In this document: one piece after another, positions 26,269 to 34,293 of the stretch | How positions within the stretch are numbered: the first letter of the stretch is position 1 | Layout: every line of letters starts with the position of its first letter | NCBI RefSeq assembly: GCF_009697225.1 | Contig: NZ_WIND01000003.1 | Span: 248,001-312,000, forward strand | DNA: 64,000 nucleotides | Reading direction: 5' to 3' | DNA from: Halovulum marinum | GTDB taxonomy: Bacteria; Pseudomonadota; Alphaproteobacteria; Rhodobacterales; Rhodobacteraceae | Translations under genes and position numbers: made by a program | The notes under the pieces: model-generated | The model's database searches: none | Told to the model about the DNA's origin: nothing | The model's input: only the letters and a program-made list of their open reading frames with translations

Positions 26269-28062
26269 ATGAGCAACGACGACCAGAAAGGCGATCTCGC
26301 GATGACCGATCTGAAGCTTTGGCAGAAGCACGAGATCGTGCTGACCGCGGAATGCGAGTACGACAACCCCTATTCCAAAGTCGGCGTATGGGTCGACCTC
26401 GAGGGTCCGGGATTCTCGGGCCGAATCCGGGGTTTCTGGAACGGCGGGCGGGAGTTCGTCGTGAGAGTGCTGGCGACGGCGCCCGGGAAATGGCGCTGGC
26501 GGAGCGGCAGCGCGCCCGAGGATGCGGGGCTGTCCGGCAAGTCGGGCGCATTCAGCGCCAGCGCCTGGTCCGAGGCGGAACTGGCCGAAAATCCCAATCG
26601 CCGCGGCATGGTGCAAGCGACGCCGGACGGGCGCGGCCTGCAGTATGCCGACGGAACACCGTTCTTCCTGCTTGGCGATACCTGGTGGGCGCTGCCAAGT
26701 TTCCGGTTCCCGTTGCGGATGCCGGACAACCCGAAACCTGTCGCGCCCGGCGCCACACTGAACGATCTGGCACATCACCGCCGGACGCAGGGGTTCAACT
26801 GCATCGCCATCCTTGCAGCGCAGCCGGGCTGGGCGAACGACGGCCACCCGCCGCGCATCCAGATGGAAGACGGCACCTGGATCCGCGCGGCCTGGCGGCA
26901 GCCGGGCACCCAGTCGGCCAAGGACATGCACAACGACGGCGGCCGGCCGTTTGAATTCCCGGGCAAGGTTCCAGGACTCGAGGACGTCTTTCCGGACGTC
27001 GACCGGATCAATCCCAAGTATTTCAAGGTGCTCGACGCGAAGGTCGACTACCTGAACAGTCTGGGCTTCGTGCCGTTCATCGAGGCCGCGCGGCGCGATA
27101 CCGGCGAGGCGTGGCGCAGGTTCCACGACTGGCCGGAGAGCTATGCGCGATACGTCCAGTACATCTTCGCGCGCTACCAGGCGAACATCGCGATCCTCAG
27201 CCCGATCCACTATGACTCTTACCAGCAGACGATCCCCGGGCGGGACTACAATGCCCCCTGCAACATGGTGGTGGAGCGCTGGGGTCGGCCACCGTTCGGC
27301 ACGCTGCTGTCGGCGAACCCGAACCCCTCGACGCTGGCGAATTTCGGCGGCCCTAATGAGTGCCGCTGGCTGGACTTGCACCAGATCGGCAACATGCGCG
27401 AGCATCATTCGTACTGGCACCTTACCGAGATGTTCAACCAGCATCCGCCGAAGCCCGCGATCAACGGCGAGCCCTACTATGCCGGGCTGCATCAGCTGGG
27501 TGACCCTTATCCGTTGCGTGCAGAGCCGGACAGCGAGACCGATCTGGCGCAGGTGCGGTCGGGTCTGTACGGCAGCTTCCTGTCGGGCGGCTTCGGCGGA
27601 GTGATCTATGGTGCCGAGGGCATCTGGCAGGCGGATACCGAGGACGAGGCGCTCTACCCGATGTGGAAGTCGTTCCTGTGGCGCTCGGGCGACCAGGTGC
27701 GGCACCTCAAGACCTTCGCCGAGGCGCGGGGCTCGCGCTATCGGGAACTGGTGCCCGATGCGAACCTCGTGGTGCCGAGCCAGACCGGGCAGGCGATCGG
27801 CTACACCGGCTGGCGCTTTGCGGCGGCAACGCCGGAACGGGATCTTGTGCTGATCTATTTCGAGCCCGAAGGCGAAGAACCCGTCTATCTGCGGTCGCTG
27901 ACCGACGGCACCGCTTTTCGCGGGCAATGGTTTGACCCGCGCTCCGGGAAGTGGGGAGACGGGTTCGAGGCAGGAGCCGCTGGCCGGGACGGCAAACTCG
28001 TATTGCCGTCGCGTCCGGACCATCGGGATTGGGGACTGATGCTGGAGGCGGTCGCCCTCTGA
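26269..28062 (+). CDS. DUF5060/DUF4038 glycoside hydrolase-like protein (apiosidase-like barrel)
   Basis: A 597-residue protein. An N-terminal beta domain (DUF5060-like, about residues 14-90, with KHEIVLTAECEYDNPY) is followed by the DUF4038 apiosidase-like TIM barrel: GTPFFLLGDTWWA, then RRTQGFNCIAI, and INGEPYYAGLH with a candidate catalytic Glu. A C-terminal beta region includes FDPRSGKW. Such enzymes cut apiose or related glycosides. No signal peptide is seen, so it would act in the cytoplasm on imported glycosides. The start is uncertain: 26269 has a weak TAGGTGA site and 26302 is an alternative. It lies 105 bp behind the crotonase gene. Confidence 0.8.
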   Translation: MSNDDQKGDLAMTDLKLWQKHEIVLTAECEYDNPYSKVGVWVDLEGPGFSGRIRGFWNGGREFVVRVLATAPGKWRWRSGSAPEDAGLSGKSGAFSASAWSEAELAENPNRRGMVQATPDGRGLQYADGTPFFLLGDTWWALPSFRFPLRMPDNPKPVAPGATLNDLAHHRRTQGFNCIAILAAQPGWANDGHPPRIQMEDGTWIRAAWRQPGTQSAKDMHNDGGRPFEFPGKVPGLEDVFPDVDRINPKYFKVLDAKVDYLNSLGFVPFIEAARRDTGEAWRRFHDWPESYARYVQYIFARYQANIAILSPIHYDSYQQTIPGRDYNAPCNMVVERWGRPPFGTLLSANPNPSTLANFGGPNECRWLDLHQIGNMREHHSYWHLTEMFNQHPPKPAINGEPYYAGLHQLGDPYPLRAEPDSETDLAQVRSGLYGSFLSGGFGGVIYGAEGIWQADTEDEALYPMWKSFLWRSGDQVRHLKTFAEARGSRYRELVPDANLVVPSQTGQAIGYTGWRFAAATPERDLVLIYFEPEGEEPVYLRSLTDGTAFRGQWFDPRSGKWGDGFEAGAAGRDGKLVLPSRPDHRDWGLMLEAVAL

Positions 28063-28088
28063 TGTGCGACCGCGGCGCCAGGCTGGAT

Positions 28089-28116
28089 GACGGGGGCGGC
28101 GTCGGTCGCCCCCGTC
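28089..28116. terminator. Bidirectional stem-loop between convergent genes
   Basis: GACGGGGGCG and CGCCCCCGTC form a perfect 10-bp stem around an 8-nt loop, between the end of the glycosidase gene (plus) and the end of the second RraA gene (minus). It could terminate from both sides, though neither side has a T-run. Confidence 0.6.
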
Positions 28117-28135
28117 CAGGCGGTCGCTGGCGGCG

Positions 28136-28861
28136 CTACCAGGGGCGCTCTTCCAGCGCGACGGTCTCGTCCATGGGCATGCCGAGCTTCTCGTAGAACG
28201 CGCGGCGCATGCGCCGGTCCTTGTCCTGCACCTTCCAGGCGCGCTTGGCGACGTCATCGGCCTCGGCCTGGGGGATGACAATCACCCCGTCCCCGTCGGC
28301 GACGATGCCGTCCCCGGGGCGCACCATCACGCCACCGCAGGTGATCGGCTGGTTTGTCGAGGCAAGCTCCAGCCGGCCGGCCATGTGCCGCATCGAGCGG
28401 ACCGAGCAGAACACCGGCGATTTCTGCAGGATGCATTCGTCGGAATCGCGGCATGCCCCATCGATGATCAGGCCCACCGTGCCTTTCACGGCGGCATCCA
28501 GGACATTGTTCGACCCCAGCAGCCCGCAGCGCGACTGCTTGCAGTCGATCACATGCACTTCGTCCGGCGCGCCGAACTTGTGACCCGCCGGCCAGAGCGC
28601 GTCGGAATGGGTGCTGCCGTCAGGATTGCGCTTGTACTGCCGGTCGTCGAACTCGTCGTAGGACATCCGCGGGATGGTCACGTCAATCAGGTTGAACGCC
28701 GCCGTCGTGGCGATGCCGGCAAAGCGGATGCCCGGAAACAGCGGCCGGATGCGCGGATCCATCTCGTAGCTGTTCATCATGCCGAGCGAGTCGAGCGCGT
28801 CGGTGACGTCGGAAGTACGAACCTTGCGCAGGATCGCAAGGGTGTCTTGGCTGATGGCCAT
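28136..28861 (-). CDS. RraA-family protein, copy 2
   Basis: A 241-residue RraA-fold protein, divergent in sequence from the copy at 22316. The active-site stretch is CGLLGSNNVLDAAVKGTVGLIIDG followed by ACRDSDE, retaining the Arg-Asp pair, and the end has VRPGDGIVADGDGVIVIP. It is the last gene of the transporter operon, 29 bp after the ATPase gene, so it is made together with sugar uptake. Two different RraA proteins in one regulon suggest two retro-aldol or decarboxylation steps, or two stereochemistries. Confidence 0.83.
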   Translation of the reverse strand: MAISQDTLAILRKVRTSDVTDALDSLGMMNSYEMDPRIRPLFPGIRFAGIATTAAFNLIDVTIPRMSYDEFDDRQYKRNPDGSTHSDALWPAGHKFGAPDEVHVIDCKQSRCGLLGSNNVLDAAVKGTVGLIIDGACRDSDECILQKSPVFCSVRSMRHMAGRLELASTNQPITCGGVMVRPGDGIVADGDGVIVIPQAEADDVAKRAWKVQDKDRRMRRAFYEKLGMPMDETVALEERPW

Positions 28862-28890
28862 TTCTGTCCTCGATTGCTTGGGTTGGGAAT

Positions 28891-30060
28891 TCAGGTCCAG
28901 ATCGCCTCGCCGGTCTCGGCGTCGAAGAAATGCAACCGCTCGGTGTCAAGCTGCACGGTCACTGTCTGGTCGATGGCAACTTCGCTCTTGGCGGTGAAGC
29001 GCGCGATGCAGCGGCCCTTGGCGTCGTTCGACTTGATCTCGTCGAGCGAGTCGGAACTGCGCACCTCGGCAGCCTGGGCATCGACACCTAGGTGCACGAG
29101 GGTATCGGATCCGAGATCCTCGAAAAGCTCCACTTTGGCGGTCAGCTCGCGGCTCGGATCCCGCTGCGGCGCGGTGGCGGCGTCGCCGATGTCCTCGGGG
29201 CGGATCCCGGCGATCAGCGGCTTGCCCTTGTAGCGGGACAGACCGGGGCGGGCGTCAAAAACGGATTGCGGGATCCGGATATCGCTGCTGCCGAGCTTCA
29301 GCGTCGGACCACCGTCTATGGCCGCATGGTAGAGGTTCATCGTCGGCGAGCCGATGAAGGCCGCGACGAATGTGTTTGCCGGCCGGTTGTAGATGTCGGT
29401 CGGCCGGTCGACCTGTTGCAGCACCCCGTCCTTCAGCAGTGCCACGCGGTCGCCCATGGTCATCGCCTCGGTCTGGTCGTGGGTGACGTAGATCGTGGTC
29501 ACGCCAAGCCGGTGCTGCAACGAATGGATCTCGGCCCGCATCTGCACCCGCAGCTTCGCGTCGAGGTTCGAGAGCGGCTCGTCCATCAGGAAGACCGACG
29601 GATTGCGCACGATTGCCCGGCCCATGGCGACGCGCTGGCGCTGGCCGCCGGACAGATGGCCCGGGCGCCGCTTCAGATAATCTGTCAGTTCCAGAATCCG
29701 CGCGGCCTCGCGCACGCGGGCGTCGATCTCGGACCTCGGCATCTGCGAGATCTGCAGCGCGAAGGCAATGTTGTCGAATACCGACATGTGCGGGTAGAGC
29801 GCGTAGTTCTGGAACACCATGGCGATGTCCCGGTCCTTCGGATGGACGTCGTTGACGAACTGGTCGCCAATCCACACCGCACCGTCAGTGATATCCTCAA
29901 GCCCGGCGATCATCCGAAGTGCGGTGGACTTGCCACAGCCCGACGGGCCGACCAGCACCAGGAATTCGCCATCGGCGATGTCGACATTCAGCCCGTCGAC
30001 CGCGCGCAGATAACCACCGGCGTAGGTTTTGGTGAGATTCTGAAGCGAAACGCGTGCCAT
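28891..30060 (-). CDS. Sugar ABC transporter ATP-binding protein (MalK/UgpC type)
   Basis: A 389-residue ATPase, somewhat longer than its paralogues here. Walker A is GPSGCGKST near residue 38, then LSGGQRQRVAMGRAIVR, FLMDEPLSNLD and the H-loop THDQTEAMTMGD. A C-terminal TOBE-type domain ends in HFFDAETGEAIW. It serves the permease pair encoded upstream in the same operon. It is 29 bp from both neighbouring genes. Confidence 0.93.
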   Translation of the reverse strand: MARVSLQNLTKTYAGGYLRAVDGLNVDIADGEFLVLVGPSGCGKSTALRMIAGLEDITDGAVWIGDQFVNDVHPKDRDIAMVFQNYALYPHMSVFDNIAFALQISQMPRSEIDARVREAARILELTDYLKRRPGHLSGGQRQRVAMGRAIVRNPSVFLMDEPLSNLDAKLRVQMRAEIHSLQHRLGVTTIYVTHDQTEAMTMGDRVALLKDGVLQQVDRPTDIYNRPANTFVAAFIGSPTMNLYHAAIDGGPTLKLGSSDIRIPQSVFDARPGLSRYKGKPLIAGIRPEDIGDAATAPQRDPSRELTAKVELFEDLGSDTLVHLGVDAQAAEVRSSDSLDEIKSNDAKGRCIARFTAKSEVAIDQTVTVQLDTERLHFFDAETGEAIWT

Positions 30061-30089
30061 CTAGCGATTTTCCTTCCGCATCGTCGAGA

Positions 30090-31022
30090 TCATTTGAAGC
30101 CGGTGGTGGCGATGCCGCGGACCAGCAGCCGCTGCGAAGCCAGGAAGAACCCCAGCACCGGGCCGATCGAGACCAGCACCATGGCGAACATTCCGCCGTA
30201 GGATGAAGTGCCGCCCGAGGGGTCGAGAAACAGCCGCAGGGCCACCGGCACGGTCATCTTGTCGATTTCGGTCAGGTAGATCAGCTGACCGAAGAAGTCG
30301 TTGTAGGTGTTGATGAAGGTGAACACCGCGGTTGTGGCGAGTGCCGGCATTGTCAGCGGCAGGATGATCCGCCAGTAGCGTTGCCAGTAGGTGGCGCCGT
30401 CAATGGTGGCGGCTTCTTCCAGCTCGCGTGGCAGCGAGCGCATGAACTGCACCATCAGGAAAATGAAGAACGCGTCGGTCGCCAGGAACTTGGGAACCAC
30501 CAGTGGCAGGATCGTATTCACCCAGCCGATCTTCAGGAAGAATACATACTGCGGGATCAGTTGCGCGTGGATCGGCAGCATGATCGTGCCCAGCATCAAC
30601 GCGAACCAGAACCACTTGAACCGGAAGTTGAGGCGGGCGAACGCGTAGGCCGCCATCGAGCAGGCCACAAGGTTTCCGATGATGGCGAGGGCGCAGATGA
30701 TGAACGAGTTGACGAAGAACACGCCGAAGGTCTTGTCGCCGAACAGGTTCCAGCCGGTGATATAGTTCTGCAACGTCCAGGTGTCGGGGATCAGTCCGAG
30801 ATCGGCGAATATCTCGTTCTCCGGCCTCAGGGACGAGAACACCATCCAGATCACCGGATAGAGCATGACGAACAGCAGCCCGAGCAGGATCAGGTGAAGG
30901 CCGAGCTTCTTCGCGCGCGCCTTGTTGCGCCGCCGGCGGCGGTTTGCGGCCAGCGCTTCGGTGTCGTAGCTGCGCTCGAACACGGGGGCGGCGACGGCAT
31001 CGGTGGTCTTACTTGTCGCCAT
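30090..31022 (-). CDS. Carbohydrate ABC transporter permease (MalG type)
   Basis: A 310-residue inner-membrane permease. A hydrophilic N-tail of about 40 residues is followed by the first helix LGLHLILLGLLFVMLYPVIW and about five more. The EAA-loop with its conserved Gly is RELEEAATIDGATYWQRYWRIILPL, where the ATPase docks. It overlaps the MalF-type permease gene upstream by 14 nt. Together they form the channel for the sugar brought by the adjacent binding protein. Confidence 0.92.
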   Translation of the reverse strand: MATSKTTDAVAAPVFERSYDTEALAANRRRRRNKARAKKLGLHLILLGLLFVMLYPVIWMVFSSLRPENEIFADLGLIPDTWTLQNYITGWNLFGDKTFGVFFVNSFIICALAIIGNLVACSMAAYAFARLNFRFKWFWFALMLGTIMLPIHAQLIPQYVFFLKIGWVNTILPLVVPKFLATDAFFIFLMVQFMRSLPRELEEAATIDGATYWQRYWRIILPLTMPALATTAVFTFINTYNDFFGQLIYLTEIDKMTVPVALRLFLDPSGGTSSYGGMFAMVLVSIGPVLGFFLASQRLLVRGIATTGFK

Positions 31023-31998
31023 AGAACACCCAGTATTTAGCGGACCAGAAGATCAGCGCCGTAAACAGCGCGATCGCGATCAGCAGCACCCAGGCCATCG
31101 CCGAGGCGTATCCCATTTCCAGGTGCTGGAACGCGCGCTGATACAGGTACACGGTGTAGAGCAACGTCGAGTCCACCGGCCCGCCGGTCCCGCGCGAGAT
31201 GACGAAGGCCTGCGTGAACGACTGGAACGACTGGATCGTCAGCAGCACCATGTTGAAGAAGATCACCGGGGTCAGCAGCGGCAGCGTGATCCGCCGGAAT
31301 TTCTGCCACCCGTTCGCGCCGTCGATCGAGGCAGCCTCATAGTAGCTGTCCGGGATCTGCCGCAGGGCGGCCAGGAAGATCACCATTGACGCACCGAAGG
31401 TCCAGACATTGAGCGCGATGACCGTGGACAGCGCATATCTCGGGTTGGTCACCCAACTGCGCCCTTCGAAGCCGAACAGTCCGAGCAGATCGTTGAAGAC
31501 GCCGCGTTCGCCGAACACCTGGTACCAGAGCAGGCCGATACCGACGCTGGCACCGATCAGAGAGGGGACGTAGAACAGCGACCGGTATATCGCCAGGCCG
31601 GCGAGCCCACGGTTGAGCACCACCGCTACGGTCAGCGAGAACACCAGCACCAGCGGGACCGAATACCCCACGAACTTCAGCGTCACCCAGAGCGAGTTCT
31701 CGTAGCGCCGGTCGCCGGAAATCAGCTTCTCGTAATTCTCCAGGCCGACCCAGGTGGGCGCGCTGAGGACGTTGTAATCGGTAAAGGACAGGTACAGCGA
31801 CACCGTCACCGGGATGATCGTGATACCGAACAGACCCGCCAGCCACGGGATCAGGAACATATAGGCGGCGCGGTTTTCCAACCGCCGGATGTTCGTACCG
31901 GCCCGGCCGGCGGGAACGGCTCTGCCAGACGGCAACACGGCTGCGCCTTGCGGCGCGGGCGTCACCGCGGATTTCTCGGGACCGGGTCCTGGTTTCAT
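31009..31998 (-). CDS. Carbohydrate ABC transporter permease (MalF type)
   Basis: A 329-residue permease. The N-terminal 45 residues are polar and Ala/Pro-rich; then come AAYMFLIPWLAGLFGITIIPV and further helices. The EAA-loop is SYYEAASIDGANGWQKFRRITLPLL. It lies 93 bp behind the binding-protein gene, across a strong stem-loop, and overlaps the next permease gene by 14 nt. The substrate is the unknown sugar or glycoside of the GntR cluster. Confidence 0.92.
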   Translation of the reverse strand: MKPGPGPEKSAVTPAPQGAAVLPSGRAVPAGRAGTNIRRLENRAAYMFLIPWLAGLFGITIIPVTVSLYLSFTDYNVLSAPTWVGLENYEKLISGDRRYENSLWVTLKFVGYSVPLVLVFSLTVAVVLNRGLAGLAIYRSLFYVPSLIGASVGIGLLWYQVFGERGVFNDLLGLFGFEGRSWVTNPRYALSTVIALNVWTFGASMVIFLAALRQIPDSYYEAASIDGANGWQKFRRITLPLLTPVIFFNMVLLTIQSFQSFTQAFVISRGTGGPVDSTLLYTVYLYQRAFQHLEMGYASAMAWVLLIAIALFTALIFWSAKYWVFYGDK

Positions 31999-32052
31999 TG
32001 TCGTCGAGGCCCTGCTGTCTGATCGGTGATCGGCTTCTCGGCCTGGATATGT

Positions 32053-32078
32053 CCCGGCGCGGCAGTTGCCGCGCCGGG
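32053..32078 (-). promoter_or_regulatory. Stem-loop between binding-protein and permease genes
   Basis: CCCGGCGCGGC and GCCGCGCCGGG form a perfect 11-bp stem with a 4-nt AGTT loop, 13 nt beyond the binding-protein stop in the minus direction. Its placement is the same as that of the hairpins at 8163-8192 and 42960-42986. Confidence 0.7.
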
Positions 32079-32091
32079 TGCCGCCGGCTAT

Positions 32092-33405
32092 CTAGCCGAG
32101 CATGTCGGCCAGCTCGGTCATGAACTGCTCGGCGGCCTCCTCCGGGGTCATCAGCTCGAAGGCGACTGCGTCGTATCCACGATTGATGGCTTCCGTCAGC
32201 GCCGCATAGCCGCCAGACGGCCAGCTCACCGGCTTCGCGTCGGGAACGACGCGCTGAAAGACCTCGATCTGCTCACGCTGACCGCGGCTGGTATCTTCTG
32301 CGTTCTTCTGCGCCTCCATAAACCGATCGATGGCGACTACGCCGTTGTCGGATTCATAGATCTGCGCCGCTCGGTCATCTTGGGTGAAGAAGTTGATCCA
32401 GGCGACCGACGCCGGCAAAAGTTCCTCCGGACAGGTTGCGCCGATCGCGATGCCGTTTGCCCCGAGATCCATTCCGGTGGTGCCGTCCTCACCGGTCGGA
32501 TAGGTTGCGATACCCAGTTCCTGCCCCGGCTTGACGGCGTCGAGCACGACCTGGTGCGAGTCCAGCCGGTTCGGCGGACGCTCGGTGATGAACGTCCGGC
32601 CGTTGGCAATGTTCGACTCCTCGATCAGACTGCCCAGATCCGCGACCATCACCTCGGCGCTATCGGTCAACCCGGCCTTGCGCATGTCTTCCCAGTAGTT
32701 GAACCAGTCGACGACGACCTCCACCGGAAACCCGATTTCGCCCTGGTCGAAAACCTCGTAGCCGTTGGATTGTATCCAGGCGACGAAGGTATTGGCCTCT
32801 CGTCCCATGTTGTGAGTCGGGTTGACCCCATCGGGCAGCTTCGGCGCGAGAGCCTCCAGATAGTCTCGGAACTCGCTCCAGGTCCAGGTTTCGGGAACAG
32901 GCATCCCGGCCTCTTCGGCCATCGTCCTGTTGTACATCATGCCGAAGAAGAACACCCCGGACGGGATCATGTAGAGTTGGCCGTCGTCGCCGCGGCTGGA
33001 CTCGATCACGGACTCGGCGATGCCGCGGGTATCCAGCTTGCCAGCCTCATAAAGGTCGTCGAGGGGCCTGAGTATGTTCGGCTTGGCGTAAGTCGCCAAC
33101 CAGCGGGTCTGCATCTGGATCGTGCAGGGCTGGTTGCCGCCGGCCGACTGGATGGTCAGCTTGTCCCAGTGCGGCATCCAATCGGAATTTTCGCGCACCA
33201 CGGTGACGTCCGGATACTCCTCCTCGAAAAGCTGCAGGATCCGGTCGGTCTTTTCGTTCCGCGATTGCCCACCCCACCAGCTGAAGCGGATTTCGCCGGC
33301 GATCGGGTCATCCTGTGCTGCGGCTGGCGCCGGAGCTTGCCCGGCTACGAACGCTGTGCCGAGCAGAAGTGCCGTAAGGCACCTGAACGGTTTCCTCATC
33401 ATCAT
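32092..33405 (-). CDS. Sugar ABC transporter substrate-binding protein (SBP family 1)
   Basis: A 437-residue extracytoplasmic binding protein. The signal peptide is MMMRKPFRCLTALLLGTAF up to about PAAAQDD, with AQD as the probable cleavage region. The mature part starts EIRFSWWGGQSRNEKTDRIL, the usual family-1 opening, with TWTWSEFRDYLEAL and ATCPEELLPASVAWINFF further on. GGAGG lies 10 nt before the first of three consecutive ATGs. It is first in the transporter operon and the regulator's palindrome lies 142 bp upstream. Confidence 0.9.
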   Translation of the reverse strand: MMMRKPFRCLTALLLGTAFVAGQAPAPAAAQDDPIAGEIRFSWWGGQSRNEKTDRILQLFEEEYPDVTVVRENSDWMPHWDKLTIQSAGGNQPCTIQMQTRWLATYAKPNILRPLDDLYEAGKLDTRGIAESVIESSRGDDGQLYMIPSGVFFFGMMYNRTMAEEAGMPVPETWTWSEFRDYLEALAPKLPDGVNPTHNMGREANTFVAWIQSNGYEVFDQGEIGFPVEVVVDWFNYWEDMRKAGLTDSAEVMVADLGSLIEESNIANGRTFITERPPNRLDSHQVVLDAVKPGQELGIATYPTGEDGTTGMDLGANGIAIGATCPEELLPASVAWINFFTQDDRAAQIYESDNGVVAIDRFMEAQKNAEDTSRGQREQIEVFQRVVPDAKPVSWPSGGYAALTEAINRGYDAVAFELMTPEEAAEQFMTELADMLG

Positions 33406-33546
33406 CGGTCTTGCACCTCCCTCATTTATCCTTTGGCGGTTGCGGCACCACCTCGAGCGGTGGCCTTTCGCGCGACGGCACTGCCGCCCGCCGGAGATCC
33501 GCACCCAGTAAGCCGCACGCTGATCTATGCGCGCAACTGGAGCAAT

Positions 33547-33558
33547 CTTGTATGCAAG
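33547..33558. promoter_or_regulatory. GntR operator copy 3 (CTTGTATGCAAG)
   Basis: The third identical copy (context ATCTTGTATGCAAGATT, a 16-bp near-palindrome) lies 142 bp upstream of the binding-protein gene that opens the transporter operon. It ties uptake to the same regulator as the enzyme operons more than 9 kb away. Confidence 0.75.
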
Positions 33559-34010
33559 ATTTTTAGCTGTCAACATGGTATTCGGTGGCCGCCATGCTGC
33601 AACCTACCTGCTGGCAGCACCGTCACCGCTTCGCAAAATGGGCTCCTGCGCGTCCGGACGACACCATGGCCTCCGTTCTCACCTTTCGGCTATTCAAAGG
33701 AAAAAATGCTTACGTTGGTTGAAAATAAAAGCTTCGCCAATCGTTTGGAGGAGCCGGTGGTGATCCGCCCGCGCCAAATCTTCCACTGTGGCAATGGTCT
33801 GTCAGCCACGACGTCGCCGAACGGCAAAGCGATCAGATCAAAATATAACGGTGCATACAAGGGCGAACGTGCCGGCGCGGCATGCACCAATGCCCGCGGG
33901 CGATCGCTGGCGGGCCAAGCTGATCAGTTCATCTGCCTGAACGGCCCCCGACGGAGGAGCCACCGCCCCGCACTGCCGCAAGCCAGGCAGGTGGGCCAAG
34001 TATACAGCTC
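33559..34010. other. Non-coding or decayed stretch of lower GC
   Basis: No recognisable gene is seen. The DNA is more AT-rich than its surroundings (for example AAAGGAAAAAATG at 33696-33708). An open frame of 102 codons, 33706-34014 plus, begins behind that AAAGGA but its product (MLTLVENKSFANRLEEP...) resembles nothing I know and is rich in Arg/Gly/Ala toward the end, as in translated non-coding DNA. With the LacI remnant directly after it, this is probably eroded sequence between two clusters. Confidence 0.4.
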
Positions 34011-34163
34011 ATGACGCTCCGCCACGACGTTCCAGCCATGGTCGATGCCGTCATGGAAATCCTGCAGAACCCCGTCACCAACGAAGCGCCGGCACGCAAG
34101 CATGTTATCCCTGCCGAGCTTATCGTACGTGGAACGACCGGGCCTCCTTCCAGCATGCGATGA
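34011..34163 (+). pseudogene. C-terminal remnant of a LacI-family regulator
   Basis: Fifty codons in the plus frame read MTLRHDVPAMVDAVMEIL, then NPVTNEAPARKHVIPAELIVRGTTGPP and a stop. This is the very end of LacI/GalR regulators, where a TTxRxD start and an L-x-RxSTxxP finish are standard. No helix-turn-helix or core sugar domain is found upstream in any frame I examined, so only about one seventh of a gene survives. It faces away from the xylose operon, whose working LacI regulator is at 44392. Confidence 0.7.
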
Positions 34164-34293
34164 TCTTCACCGACTCGATCAGGCATTGCCCTGCCGTCGG
34201 ACAGCAGGCCCTCCGCCCCGCTGCGCCGAGAGCATACCGCACATGGTCCGGCCTCGGTTCCTTTGGCCGTTTGAGCTGATCGCTACCACTTGA

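Noticed and set aside
33706-34014. A 102-codon frame with an AAAGGA site, possible small gene
   Set aside because: No similarity to anything I recognise, composition like non-coding DNA, and it runs into the LacI remnant in another frame; left as unsupported.
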